The position numbers and the translations under genes were made by a program. DNA of 64,000 nt from Meandrina meandrites (lineage: Eukaryota > Cnidaria > Anthozoa > Scleractinia > Meandrinidae), in contig OY855903.1 in assembly GCA_963693305.1 (NCBI GenBank), positions 35,761,251 to 35,825,250 of the forward strand. The letters run 5' to 3'. Positions 28,186 through 40,674 of this stretch are shown piece by piece. Positions within the stretch are counted from its first letter, which is position 1; every line of letters begins with the position of its first letter. The notes under the pieces were generated by a model. The model was not told where the DNA came from, did no database searches, and saw only the letters and a list, made by a program, of their open reading frames with translations.

Positions 28186-30880
28186 TAGGCAAGGTCTTTT
28201 GTCACTTTCTGTGGCACCATGAATTTTAGCACAAGCCTCAATGGTTTCAAGTTTACATTTCCGTGAAGATCGTGGCTTTGCAAATCACCAGGTGTGGTCA
28301 AATTGGTGTCCCTGGAAGGGACACAAACATGATCTCTCCATACTGGGCTCTATAAATCTACATCAAAGATTTTGGCTATAATATTTATTGAAATGCTTGT
28401 CAGTGAAAACCAGCAATTCTCGAGACCAGTAAATAAACGCATATAATGCTCGTATTACATAACAGATGAATTTCAACTTTGGCATACTTCTTCCGTCCAA
28501 TTGTAATTGCAAGGAATAGCAACTTAAAACAGATGTCAATGGCCAGATAATAAAATTTGGTGAAAACGGTCACCCTGTGACACTTCCTAATCCTAACCAA
28601 CCCTTTTTGTGCCTTGAAGAAAATTAATTTGGGAACAAGTTGAAATTTGCCTGTGTCCAAAAATATCCAGTTATTCCGAAAGAATAATCATTTTCCCCCA
28701 TTTTGAAATAAGGTGTACTAACTACATCAAAGGGTTGGACTAAGCCTTTCAAAGAAGCATCTGAGTGGATGAAGGATATTTTGTCGCTGTTGAAAATAGC
28801 TTGGGGCAAGGGGATATGATTTGTCATAACTGAAGTAGATGAATGCTGGGGGACCTTGTGTCACTACCAAACCGAACTGCTGGAAGTTAAGTATAGACGC
28901 AAAAGAATAGGGCTGTAGCTCCCATCCCAGCAACTTGAGGTAAGCTCAAAGTTGCTATTTTTATTGCTGATTGAACACTCAAACCGGCAATATCTTTTGC
29001 AAGTTGTACCGCCCTGACTGGTTCGTGATGATGAGTTCTTGTTTTTTCCTCTTGGAAAGAGGAGCTATCCTTTTCAATGGTCTTTAATTCAGCAGCCAAC
29101 AAAATGCTGCCTTTTCAGCCAATCTGAGCAACATCTGATAGATAATTTAAGGTTTGAAACCTCATGATTACTCCATAAAGCATGGACAACTTAGGCCAAA
29201 TTCATTTTTGGCACTTCCTTGGATGCGAATTCATGAAATACTAAAATGTCCAGCTGTCCACCAGTCCTTCCAGGAACATAAAAAAACTTTTGCCCCAAGT
29301 TTTCTAAGGCATTTCTTTTCAGGAAAAAAAGCCCAAATGCTGAAAAAATCTATTGGTTGGAATTGCTGGACTTGAGTTCCAGATCCTCATAGTTCTTTTT
29401 CTTTGTGTTCTTTTAGTCTTCTTATCTGATCTTGGATCACAATTGTAACAGAGAATGGTGCTGCCTGACTTCCACACTTAATATTTTTGAGCAACATCAC
29501 TGTAAGAAGGTGAAATATGATGGAGTTTCCATATCCCGTAAGTAAAATGGCAACAACATCTCATTCACAATAAATTGCCTCAAGGCACACCACTTCCTTG
29601 ACCTCTGATGTTGAAGACTGCTATAAAGAGCAGAGTGCTATAGAGTGCATGTGGTAGCTTGCTTGAAAATTAAAAAATACTTGATATTAGAGAACCCCTT
29701 CCCAATGTTTTCAATTGTTCAAAAGGCATATGACCAGACTCAACCTGGTCTCTTCTCTCTCGCTTTTTTTAAGGGGGGGGGGGGGGGGTGGTGCAGGAGA
29801 GAGACACCCTGGGAATAAGGTTGTCTTGTTTTGTGGATTATGGTATCTGTAAGCTTTCATAAAGTTGAAAACTGGACAACAAAAGCTACAAGACTATTCA
29901 CAAATGTTAAAACAAGACCACTTTCGATAGGTTTGCATGGATTGGCGCATTCATACAAGTGCCAACATACTTAGAATTAGTGAATAAATCAATGAACCTT
30001 AGCTTGATGTATCCACAACAGCATTAACATGGCTTCAACAGTTCTTAACCATATGATGACATTAAACATTAAACCACATTCAACTAGTAATTAAACTAAA
30101 TTGTCCATTGTACAACTGGCAGAATTGCACAGACACCTTTAAACTCCTGAAAATTTTTTAATAGTTTCATTACAAAGTGGTAGTTTGAATATAAGTTACT
30201 GCATGTGTGTGCTATTGGTCGTCTGGAAACTCCCTCTATCCCACTAAAAATAACACAAATATGTTGTTGTGGCATGGGGTCTTCTCCTGTGAGAAAATGA
30301 AGTCTTGTTGGTTTTGTTGATTGTCCCAATGTTCTTTGCTAAGCAAAAAATTAATCACGTTTTCTTGTAAAATATCGTAGAGTGAGGATGCCTCATTATA
30401 ATCTACGACAATTTTTTTAAGGAATATATTATTAGTTTGCCTTTAGTCTGCAATCACAAACGGAAACCTTTAAACTCCTCAAGATACCTCTTGTGTCCCC
30501 CCTTTACTTGGTTGTTACACAAACACACCACAAGACTTCTTCTGATGGGAGAAATGTTCTTTGCTGTAAAAAGAATGTGGTAGTTGCTGGATTTCCTATC
30601 ACCATTGCTTGCTAGCACTATTACCTTCTTGATGTTTCTCCATTTCTTGTTACAAAGAAGTGCTTCCATTAGGTGCATGCTGAACATCTCTATGGAAATT
30701 GACAAGCATTCCAAAACATGGCAGGAATCTAAAATGTTTTCAACTGGCAGTCTTCAAAATGATTCTGGATAACACAAATAGCGTAAAGAGTGGGATGTGA
30801 ATGTTCGCAATACAATTAGCTAAATTTTTGCCATATCATGTGGCAATTAGATCCAAATATTCCAAGGTTTGGTCCCTTGC
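28186..30880. other. No convincing gene; contains poly-G tract
   Basis: Several short frames on both strands (for example minus 28887-29102 and minus 30454-30714) show no recognised domain. A G homopolymer interrupted by one T lies near 29775-29790. A short segment at 29359-29390 (ATTGCTGGACTTGAGTTCC) recurs at 39870, so dispersed repeats are present. Confidence 0.4.
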
Positions 30881-31266
30881 CTATTGTTTCATGGTATAGT
30901 GTTGTTCATACAAGCGATAGAAGGTTAAGCTTATAAGCTTTCCATTTGTAGATGCCTGAATCAAACTACTTCTGGAGAACTGCCCTTCCACTGGGTGGCA
31001 ATAATCCAATCTGAGGTAAACAATATTTATGGCATAAGATAATGCTACATAAAGGTATTTTTCATCAGATGATTCCCAGTAATGCTCTGGTGATAAATCC
31101 AGATGCAAAGAACAGCTGGATGAAACAATAGAGTTGACCAGCCTCTGCACATGGTTCTCAACCTTAATCTCTCTTCAACCCCAAGATACTCAAATACTAA
31201 AGAAAACTTCCAACGGTGTAGAGTGACCATACAAAATATGCGGAGACCTTTGTGTACTAGCTTCAA
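30881..31266 (-). pseudogene. Possible F-box-like exon remnant
   Basis: The minus strand around 31205-31120 encodes LVFEYLGVEERLRLRTMCRG followed by WSTLLFHP, which resembles the start of an F-box (hydrophobic-LxxxERLRLRxVCRxW). The following sequence continues in a second frame to a stop at 30881. A frameshift or splice is needed. No leucine-rich repeats are visible nearby. It could be an isolated exon of a host gene or a pseudogene; the evidence is one motif only. Confidence 0.3.
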
Positions 31267-31439
31267 AACTAATTATTTCTGTTTGCTGGTAAATAGTCGG
31301 TACCCCAGACCTGTATTAAGGCAAATTGACATTTAACTGACAGAAATTTGGAAATAAAGGCCTAAAGACTGGTCATCACAGTGGGTTTATGGGTAATTAT
31401 CATGTGGTCATTTATAGTTATTGATTTTTTTGCTAAACC

Positions 31440-34400
31440 ATAAATCTACATTCTTTAAAGATCTTCAGAACCGACTTGCTGACCTCCCACAAGAAAACAT
31501 TATAGTCGCTGGTGACTTTAATTGCGCCTTGACAGAAAAAGACAAAAAAGGTGGAAACCCCGTTCGGAACAAAACTCGTGTAATTAAAGAAATCGAACAT
31601 TTTGCTGAGCTGTACAATTTATGCGACATATGGTGCCGCCGCAACCCTGATGTGCAACGATTTACGTGGAGAAACAAGTCTCTCAAAATCCAATGCCGGT
31701 TAGACTATTTCCTAATCTCAAAAGACCTTAATAACGACGTATATTCCTGCAATATAGTCAATGCACCCGAATCAGATCACTCCGCTATCACATTGCACCT
31801 CAGATCAGAAATTCTCTCTCAACCCAGAGGCCCTGGTTTCTGGAAATTTAATACCTCTTTATTAGAAGATGCCGAATATGTTGACAAGCTACGGGAAAAT
31901 CTACCGCATTTTAAGTCAAAATACTTGGAAGTTCAAAACCTAGGCCTAAAATGGGATCTCGTCAAAATGGAGATCCGTGGCTTCACAGTTAAATTTGCTA
32001 AAATAAAGGCTAAAAAGCGAAGAAAAGATGAAATCGATTTACAAAACAAAGCAGATGAACTATTAAAACAATCAGAAAAGAATCCAAATGATAAACGCCT
32101 TCTTAATGAGCTATACGCCACTAAGTTACAGCTACAAACACTAATGCGACAAAAAACAAAGGGAGCCATCCGTAGGAGTAAGGCTAGGTGGCAAGAACAT
32201 GGTGAACACAACACCAAGTATTTTCTTAGTCTTGAGAAACGAAATCACTCCAGGAAAACAGTTACAAAACTTAAGATAAATGAGAATGAGTACACCTGTA
32301 ACCAATTCGAGATTTTACAGAAAGAAAAAACGTACTACGAAGAACTCTACAAATCTCAAAAATCTGGAACCTGCAACCAAGCTGCGTCCACCTTCTTTGA
32401 TGCTAACAACATCACCACTTTGTCAAACGATGAAAAATTATCCTGCGAAGGCCTTGTCACTGAAAATGAATGTTTAACCGCCCTGCGAGAGTTTAAAAAC
32501 GGTAAATCACCAGGCACGGATGGCTTACCGGCAGAATTTTACAGGCGCTTTTGGTCTGAGTTGGGAACTGATATGTGTGCTAGTTTTAATTATGCATTCA
32601 GTACGGGAACACTCTCTATTAGTCAAAAGCGTGGTATAATATCTCTAATTCCCAAAAAAAACAAGGACAAATGCCTGCTCGAAAATCTCAGGCCCATCTC
32701 TTTACTTAACATTGATTACAAAATATTGACCAAAACCATCGCGAAAAGACTGGAAAAAGTGCTCCCAAATGTCATAAACCCAAATCAAACGAGTTACATA
32801 AAAGGCCGTTTCATAGGTGAAAATGTACGACTAATTCATGACATCATGTATCACACTAAACTAACAGACAAACCAGGCATAGCAATTTTCTTAGACTTTC
32901 GTAAAGCGTTTGACACGATAGAATGGTGTTATCTGAAAAAAGCGCTGCAAATGTTTAGCTTTGGCCCGGACATTCAAAAATGGTTTGACATCATTGACAA
33001 TGATGCCTCAAGTTGCGTGCTGCATAACGGACATGCATCCGAGTTCTTCCTGCTAGGAAAAGGTGTGCGACAAGGCTGCCCTTTGTCGGGTCTACTTTTC
33101 GTTCTTGGAATCGAGCTCCTCGCCCGTGCCTTACAAAAGAATCCTACAATTAGAGGTATTCAAGTGGGCCACAATGAATTAAAAACCACCCAATATGCAG
33201 ATGACACCACGGTCTTTGTACGTGATCTCGACTCCGTCCCCCAGTTACTAAAGCTCTTAAGCGAGTTCAAAGATATAAGCGGCCTGGAAATTAATAAAAA
33301 TAAAACTGAGGCAATGTGGCTAGGGTTGTGGAGAAATTGCAAAGAAAAGCCCTTTGGTTTTAAGTGGCCACTAGACCCAATCAACGCCCTGGGCGTACAC
33401 TTTTCGTATGAAACTGAAAAAGCAATTAAGCTCAATTTTACAGACAAAATTCGAACATTGGAGCAATCCCTTCAAAGCTGGAAAAGACGAAATCTCACGC
33501 TAATTGGCAAAATTAACATTGTGAAAACATTGGGACTTGCCAAACTGATTTATAGCACCTCCCTACTGTCGATCTCGAAGCATCTAATAGACAGTATTAA
33601 CAAAATAATCTTTGACTTTATTTGGGATGGCAAGACGGCTAAAATCAAAAGAAAGACTATCATCGCCGAAAAGAGGCACGGCGGTTTAAAAATGATCGAC
33701 TTTGAAATCATGGAACGCTCTCTAAAAATAGCTTGGATTAAACGCATTATAGACAGCGAAGACGCCGCGTGGAAGGTTATCCCAAATTACGCTACGTGCC
33801 AATATGGCGGTCTCCAATTTCTTGTTAAATGTGATTATAATATAAAGTCACTCAATCTAGAATATCTTCCGGAGTTTTACCACAAGGTGCTTAACTACTG
33901 GCATGATTCTAAATTACTAACTGCTAATAAAGAGAAGTCTGTTAAAAATCAAATAATCTGGAATAATCAAAACATCGTTGTCGATGGAAAGCCAATCTTC
34001 TTTAGAAACTGGGTGAATAAAGGCATCGTCTATATTGATGACCTGCTTGATGAGGACTCAAACTTTCTATCCCTAGTAGGTTTAAAAGACAAATTTCAAA
34101 TTAATCCGCTGTATTACGGCCTCTTAAAAGCCATTCCAAAAGAATGGAAAACGGCCTTGCACAACGCACCCCATACCGGTAATTCAACACAAATAACCCT
34201 CTCAACAAAATCGTCGTATTTAAAATTACTTAGCAAAAGATACCTAGCTCCTACAGCTGAACAAAAAATTATAAACCACGGCTTCACTAAGGAAAACGTT
34301 TGCAATCGTCGTATTTAAAATTACTTAGCAAAAGATACCTAGCTCCTACAGCTGAACAAAAAATTATAAACCACGGCTTCACTAAGGAAAACGTTTGCAA

Positions 34401-35095
34401 TGTCTACTTGCTGCCTTTCCAAATTTTCAAAGAAGCAAAGCTCATCATGTTTCAATACAAAATTATCCATAACATTTTACCTACGCAAGCTAGTTTATTT
34501 CGATCCAATTTAGCAGAAAACGATGTATGTCCTTTATGCAACCTTGAAAGTCAGTCGCTGTCTCACATGCTGTTTTCTTGCACTGTGTCCTCGTCTTTGT
34601 GGAATCTCTTCACACGCTGGTGGCAAAAAACCTTTGGCCATCACATATCTTTAACAGAAACTATTATTCTTTACGGCTGGCACCAAGAACCTGGCTCTAA
34701 CACCTGGATAGCCCTCAACTACTCCCTAATAATTGCTAAATACCATATATTCGCTACAAGTGTACGCGGCGGCATTCTTGACTTCGAAAACTTTCTCTTT
34801 CGCCTAAAAGACAAACTTTCCACCCTTCAAGCTGTTGCAACTAAAAATAATAAGTTAGATAAATTCAAGGAAACGTGGTCCGCTCTGGTATAAGTATTTT
34901 GTTGTACTGTTTCTTTCCTTTTGTTAATGTAACAACACTGTTCATGCGTTTCTGTATACTGTATATACTTGGCTGTAAAAAGTATAGATAAGTTGTAAGC
35001 AAGAATTGTAAATAGTGTAAGTAAATAGTTAGTACTTTATCGTGTGTTGTAACGTGTAACGAAAATAAAAAAAAATAAAAAAATAAATCTACATT
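31440..35095 (+). mobile_element. 5'-truncated L1-like LINE insertion with target-site duplication
   Basis: Flanked by the direct repeat ATAAATCTACATT (31440-31452 and 35083-35095), with an A-rich tail (AAAATAAAAAAAAATAAA) at 35062-35082. The element begins within the endonuclease domain, so the 5' end is lost, and ends with an AT-rich 3' UTR. Clean duplication and tail, and an ORF broken only by one duplication, suggest a comparatively recent insertion by target-primed reverse transcription. Confidence 0.9.
31453..34893 (+). pseudogene. L1/Tx1-like ORF2: partial endonuclease, reverse transcriptase, zinc knuckle
   Basis: The frame enters inside the AP endonuclease (IIVAGDFNCALTEKD, RLDYFLIS, ESDHSAI). 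It continues through RT blocks (FKNGKSPGTDGLPAEFYRRF, LRPISLLNIDYK, IFLDFRKAFDTIEW, GVRQGCPLSGLLF, TTQYADDTTVFV) to about residue 960. A 95-base tandem duplication (34211-34305 / 34306-34400) then shifts the frame. The remaining frame (34300-34893) holds the C-terminal knuckle CPLCNLESQSLSHMLFSC (C-x2-C-x7-H-x4-C) and the stop. Catalytic acids of RT motifs A and C are present. Without the duplication the RT-to-C-terminus frame would be continuous, but the endonuclease is N-terminally incomplete. Confidence 0.9.
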
Positions 35096-36100
35096 TGGTT
35101 GAGGGCTGAGGGTGGTAAGGACGCGCATAAACAATTAGCGTGAACATCCTCAAGTAAAGTTTCATTACATTGCATTACGGTAGGAAGCACTACTTACAAC
35201 CATAACTTACATTACTTAACTACATAACACTACTTACACAAGGGCGCTACTTACAATACAACACTAACATTACTATGGTTGGTGGAGGAAAAAAAGCTAC
35301 ATAATTGCTTACATTAAAATACCTAAAACAGAAAAAAACCTGAAACAGGTTGAGCAACAAACCAAAACTAGTGGTAACAATAAATAAATAAATGAATGAA
35401 AAGAAAGAAAGAAAGAAACAGGCGACTCCTCTACCCAAAACGGTTTTTAGTTTTTTAAATGTTATCATGGTATAGTAATTTTATTAACAACAATAGATGG
35501 CTTTTATGGTATTACAGACTATGTGATGTTGAGAAGTGGAAGTAAAGGATTCCATTTCTTAGAAACTGCTTCCAGGTTGTTGGACTGTATGCAAAACTGT
35601 GATTTTAGGGACACGAGAAAAGTTGTTAAAATCGGGATCTTCTCGCTGACCCTGCAGCACCATATATAATATCTTGCCAGAAGAAAGCAGAAATTTAGTT
35701 GAAGTGAAAACTTGTAGGTGTCCAGTCTGAGACCTACAACCATGGACACAAATCTTGGAAAATTTTCGCCCCTTTCCCCCTGTCCAATGTTGTTTGAAAT
35801 ATTGTGCTCGATCGATTCAGTTCTCATATCCAACATTGTGAGGGGAAAATTTCCAAGACAAAATGTCCAATGTTGTCTGAGCTCTATGACGTGACAAAAC
35901 GTGATGATAAGGCATAAAACGTCCATATGATCGAGCGATAACAAGATAGGCTTGCCCCTTCAATGGAAGCAATGACCTATTTTAAGCGAGCTGGTAATTG
36001 TTTACGTTATGTTTTATTTTTGGTGTTTCGACCCTTAAAAAATAAGCGGACACAGAGAAGTTACTTTCATAATTGCCGAGAGCAAAGTTAGCGATTCGAG
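35096..36100. other. No gene; ACTTAC-rich stretch and short inverted repeat
   Basis: 35160-35270 is rich in CTACTTACA-like words, resembling the 3' UTRs of minus-strand LINEs in this window. A GAAA repeat lies near 35400. Around 35740-35870, TGGACACAAATCTTGGAAAA is imperfectly inverted as TTTCCAAGACAAAATGTCCA, and TGTCCAATGTTGT occurs twice. No ORF is supported. Confidence 0.4.
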
Positions 36101-37176
36101 ATGGTTGACCGACGGAGCATACCGGCCGAAAAGAAAGCATATGAAAGATATCTCCATGAAAGAGAGTACATGACATTACAAGAAATCGCCGAGCTTTGTG
36201 ATATTTCTACATCGTCGGTTCAGAGAATTACAAGTCCAAAACTACCAGATGTACTGAAAAAGAGACTATCATTCGGTGGTTGTAAAAGGAAAATTTCATT
36301 GAGACAGGAAAGATTAATTTTATGCAGTATCCCAGTGCTTCGGGAGAGAGAAGGTTCGTTTACTTCTAAGCGACTGATGCAGTTCAACAGAATTAGTTTT
36401 GTCAGTGATCGCACCATTCGCTGGCTTTTGAACAGGAACCGCTATCACTACCTCAAAGCTCGCAAGAAAGGTCTAATTTGTAGAAGGGATAGGATGAAAC
36501 GAGTCACCTTTGCAAGAAACATCGTGGAGAATTACCCATCCGATATTTGGACGAGCAAGATAGCATTTTACTTGGATGGGGTATCCTTCGTGTACAAATC
36601 AAACCTGCTGGATCAGGCCCGTGCCCTGCGCAGCAGGATTTGGCGCAAAGCATCCGAAGGACTTAAACAAGGATGTGTAGCCAAAGCAGCAAAGCAGAAA
36701 CAGGTGGTTAACTCGTAAAGATGATTGTCGCAATAAGCTACAACAAGGGTGTCATCATATGCGAAAACAAGATGTGTGGGGCTTTCTTTGAGGGGTTCAT
36801 CGATGAACACTTCAAGTCGATGTTTCATGCAGCGGGAAAAGGAGCAAGTAGGATGTTCTTGATGGACGGAGATCCTTTTCAGAACGGCGCACGAGCTAAA
36901 GCAGCCATGTCAAGAGTAGGCTGTGAACTGTTTAAGATTCCCCCGAGATGTCCAGAATTCAACGGTTGTGAAAATGGATTTAATATCGCAGCAGATAAAT
37001 TAAGGAAAGATGCCTTGGAAAGGGCCATTGCGCGGGAATCCTATGAACAATTTCGCAATCGAGTGCGAGAAACTATTGAAGCGATTCCTACAGAGACAAT
37101 AGATCGAATAATTGAATCAATGAATAGTCGTCTCAGACAAATTATAGACAACAAAGGGGAAAGACTCAAATATTAA
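36101..37176 (+). pseudogene. Tc1/mariner-superfamily transposase, broken
   Basis: The ATG at 36101 starts a transposase with an N-terminal helix-turn-helix (YMTLQEIAELCDISTSSVQR) and a second HTH-like part (SKRLMQFNRISFVSDRTIRW). The DDE core shows IAFYLDGVSFVYK (first Asp), FLMDGDPFQNGARA (second Asp) and CPEFNGCENGFN (third acid, Glu). One frameshift near 36682 and a TAA at 36709-36711 interrupt the middle, so it reads as two frames (to 36718, and 36721-37176). The total of about 358 codons is a normal length for this group. I did not identify the terminal inverted repeats. Confidence 0.8.
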
Positions 37177-37728
37177 AGACTATTTTGTAACTTACGTGAA
37201 AAAGAAATAGGCAGCGAAATGTTTCCAAAACAAGAAAGTAGAACATACAGTTGTAGTTATTGGTATTGCTGGTATTTATCATATGATAATGGAAATCAAT
37301 TAACAACTACATATTTTTCATAAAAAGAAGTTTCGTCCGCCTTCCTTATGACGATGGATCGTGTTTACACACGGTTTACGACGGTTTATACCACCCAAAT
37401 TATCTATGCACATGGGTTTGACACGATTTACATCGGTTTACAATGGTTTACATACACATTAAAGGAACAATAGTTTTCTTTTTAAGCGATGACGTCATAT
37501 AATGACGTCATCGGTTAATGCTGTAAAGCGAAAAAGCGATGGAATTTATGGAATTTTTGGTGTTACGGTGTGAGCGCGATTACTCCCTGAATTGAACCGA
37601 AGAGCATTGGGAACTAGGTGCATGGTTTGTGTTCTTGTTCTTGTCGTCGTGCGAGTGGACGGACGGGATCTGTTGCCTGTTGCAATCGACCGATCCTTCT
37701 AGAACCGAATAAAATTTGGAACTAACTT
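37177..37728. other. No gene seen
   Basis: Contains repeated GGTTTAC words (ACACGGTTTACGACGGTTTATA, ATCGGTTTACAATGGTTTAC) between 37360 and 37455 and a small TATAATGACGTCAT/ATGACGTCATATAATG dyad at about 37488-37510. No coding region. Confidence 0.45.
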
Positions 37729-38338
37729 CAGGGATAAACGTCAGTAGAAAAGAATTCAAGTAAAACTCAACAAGAAATCACGGCGTAGAACTCAAAGCAA
37801 AATACTCCTGGGCAGTTAGAAAGGACTGATTTCTATGTATAAACGAAAGACATAAATTATATTTGATGTGTTTTATTAGGTTTAGTAAACAGAAATCTTT
37901 ACATTTTTTAAAAGAAAAGGGCTAAACATTTTCAAGACAGCGTTTGACCTTGTATCGTATGTCGTCAGTATCGGATGTCGCGCTACAAGATAACACAGCT
38001 TTTGTCAAACAGTCATTCAACACAGAAGTTGTTCAGGAATAAACGTCAGTAGAAAAGAAATCATGTTTAACTCAACAAGAAAGCACTGCATAGAACTTAA
38101 AGCAAAATACTCCCGGGCAGTTAGAAAGGACTAATTCTAAATATAAGTGAAAGAGACTAATTATATTTGATGTGTTTTATAAGATTTAGTAAACAGAAAT
38201 CTTTAATTTTTTTTAAAACAAAAGGGCTCAACAATTTCAAGACAGCGTTTGACCTTCTATCATATGTCGTCAGTATCAGATATCTCCCTGCAACATAACG
38301 CAACTTTTGTCGAACAATCATTCAACACAGAAGTTGTC
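37729..38338. repeat. Tandem duplication, two units of about 305 bases
   Basis: Unit A (37729-38033) and unit B (38034-38338) align along their whole length. Shared words include AAACGTCAGTAGAAAAGAA, AGCAAAATACTCC, GGGCAGTTAGAAAGGACT, TTATATTTGATGTGTTTTAT and TCATTCAACACAGAAGTTGT. Substitutions and small indels are scattered, so the duplication is not recent. No ORF in either unit. Confidence 0.85.
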
Positions 38339-39049
38339 AGCTATTTTTATTAACTTGCTTGAAATTTTCTGTCAAATTTCCTGAAAATTCTTAAAGATCC
38401 CTTGTGAAACGTCATCGCTTCTGCATGCATTGCGTGCCGTTTATTTTAATTATGTAGACCGTAGTAAACCGTTGTTTGTTATTTTGCAAAACTATGAAAA
38501 TCGTCCCAGTTTTCAACCAGAAGTAAACAGAGTTTTCGCGAGTTCAGGCCACCTCTCTACATCATTTTCGCTGAACACGAGCTGCGCAAAGCATTTACCG
38601 TACGGTGGTACTTTTTTTGCTCTTCTTGGCAAATTTGGCGGCTTAGATGGAAAATTTGCCAATGCACCTGCACCATTTGCGTTTCTCTCTAGTCTACCAC
38701 GCCCACTCTTACGAAAACTAACTCGTGTTTACTGGTGCCAAATATGGGTGTGTCCCTATCAACCATGATGACTTGTGTGACCTTAGAGCTGGCAGGTGGA
38801 CTAGGTCACCTTCAAGCATAAGAAGGAGATCGTACCAGGGTATTAGGTTCGAGGGCTCCAACTGCATCGTCGTTGTTGTTGCTTAATGTTTTTTTGCAAC
38901 GAAATTAGATTTTCAAAATATGTATAGCGACCGCTCTTAACAATAATGGTCTAAAGAGCAAAGCCGGGATATCTCTTAGTTCTACGTTCAAATAATGTTC
39001 GAAAACAATCTCATCGCACCATTCATCGCTTTCATAATCTATCTATTAT
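38339..39049. other. No gene seen
   Basis: An open frame at 38430-38768 has no recognisable domain and uses a non-ATG start. Treated as non-coding. Confidence 0.4.
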
Positions 39050-39621
39050 TTCCCAAATTTAATGCAAACAATACAGCGTAGTTTTTAATGCCGCCATATG
39101 CTGTTGTTCTTTCATTCACACTGTTAGTTATTTTCTCCTTGTGGCAGTGTGTTTTGAATAGTCTATCGTCATTAGATTGACCTGCTTAGTTTTCCAGTCA
39201 AATTTTCCCAAAAGGTGGCTACTATTGTACAGTTCCAGAAGAGGTGAATCAGGTTTTTAGAATGATTGGTACAAAAAGAGCCGTTTGGTTCCTGTTTTAA
39301 ATCAATTGTTGTTAGGAAAAGGTTTGTTGCTAAAATATGGTGAAGGAATCTGAATTGAAAATTTACGAGTTTTGTGATTTTTGCACCTAGCTGCCAGACA
39401 GTAGGCGCTAGTCCAGTCAGCAGAGCATCTTTCTTCAGATTTAATGCTGTCGTTCCATTTTTCTTGGATTTTAAAAGGAATGGTGCTTTTGGAAGAGAGG
39501 AGCATCTGGTATATAGTCTGCCAGTTAAGTAAAGTTGGCCAGTACATTCAAACCTCCTTATGAGTCTTGGGTCAACATGTTTGAGAGCAATATTGTACTG
39601 AGAATTGTTGATAGATTTGCT
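39050..39621 (-). pseudogene. LINE ORF2 fragment (zinc-knuckle region)
   Basis: The minus strand encodes KLVNFQFRFLHHILATNLFL followed by a CSFC/GSFC...NHSKNLIHLFWNC knuckle and FWEKFD, matching the region between RT and C-terminus of L1/Tx1-like LINEs. Stops interrupt it. The palindromic repeat at 39622 sits at its upstream edge. Only about 180 codons remain. Confidence 0.6.
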
Positions 39622-39858
39622 AATTGGCCATTTTCTAAACGAGCAGGGGACTGGGTACTAATATTTAAAATTGATTGAATTGAAAAATGGGGCCGGTCAT
39701 CTGAAAGAGCATCCAAACGTTAGTAAGTTTACCAAATTTGAGAGTTATTGGTTAAAACGCAAAGGCAAAGTACACTTTTCAAAATCGCTAAAATAAGAGA
39801 GCTTAGTATGGATTTGAGGGACGTCCCTCCAGTCCATACTATGCTCTCTTATTTTAGC
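39622..39858. repeat. Palindromic MITE, copy 2 (right arm truncated)
   Basis: Starts AATTGGCCATTTTCTAAACG and shares the words GAGCAGGGGACTGGGTAC, AATTGAAAAATGGGG and CTGAAAGAGCATCCAAA with the left arm of the copy at 23869. It passes through a central palindrome (CTAAAATAAGAGAGCTTAGT and its inverse) and ends soon afterwards, so most of the right arm is missing. Confidence 0.8.
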
Positions 39859-39869
39859 GTTTTATGCTA

Positions 39870-40175
39870 TTGCTGGACTTGAGTTTGAAATCCTCATAGG
39901 AAAAGGATATGAAAATGATTTACAAGGGGACGTGTATTGAAAACATAAACAAAAAGGGAGATACTGACTGTTATAAACAAATTTAATAAGAGAAAATAAT
40001 TTGAGAAGAAGTTATGACAGGAATGAAAGGGAAACAAAGGGACAACAATCAATTGAACACCAAGTTAGATGCAAATGAGGCAAAATAAAAAGCACAACAG
40101 AAAACCAGTAACAGTATAAAAGCAAAACTTAATTTAAGGGCAATAAAACAAGGGGAGACAATGGAAACCATGTTA
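39870..40175. repeat. Dispersed repeat, copy A
   Basis: 39898-40170 aligns with 44598-44890 (copy B) in the same orientation: AGGAAAAGGATATGAAAATG against AGGAAAAGGACATGAAAATG, and the shared CAACAATCAATTGAACACCA and GGGGAGACAATG. It has no ORF. Probably a non-autonomous element of unknown type. Confidence 0.75.
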
Positions 40176-40674
40176 ATCCAGCCTAGATTAGGAAGCAACA
40201 AAATGGTAAGTGTGCAAATTTAAAACTTGAAAATGGGGAACTGAACTGAAGTCCACAAAGTAAGAAGGAAAAATTTGTACCTGCGAAGGTGCTTGTTTTT
40301 TTTTGAGCATTCACAACATCAACTACAGCAGGGTTTTCAATAAGGGCCGGCAGACAGCGAAACTTGCCGGCTACTTTGATTAACAACTTGAATTTTAAGA
40401 ATTAGCATGATGAATAATTTGCCACAACATGAACTGCGGATTGGCCAAAAAACTTGCCATAATTCTTGGTTGGCTTGAAATTTTGACCAATACGGTCGCC
40501 AATGCGACTAACATTTCATAAAAATTCTGCTTTCGTCACCAAACTGGCGACTACATTTCTGTGTGTTGACCATGAATAACGGGCATTTCCTCAGACATTA
40601 TGCCCTTCCAGAAAGTTATATCGAAAGATCTTTGCTTCTAAGACATCCAAAATAAGAAAAGAAGTCAATCCATC
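40176..40674. other. No gene seen
   Basis: Non-coding spacer after the dispersed repeat. Nothing supported on either strand. Confidence 0.4.

Noticed and set aside
31933..32217. Minus-strand ORF inside the L1-like element
   Set aside because: Antisense shadow of the L1-like ORF2.
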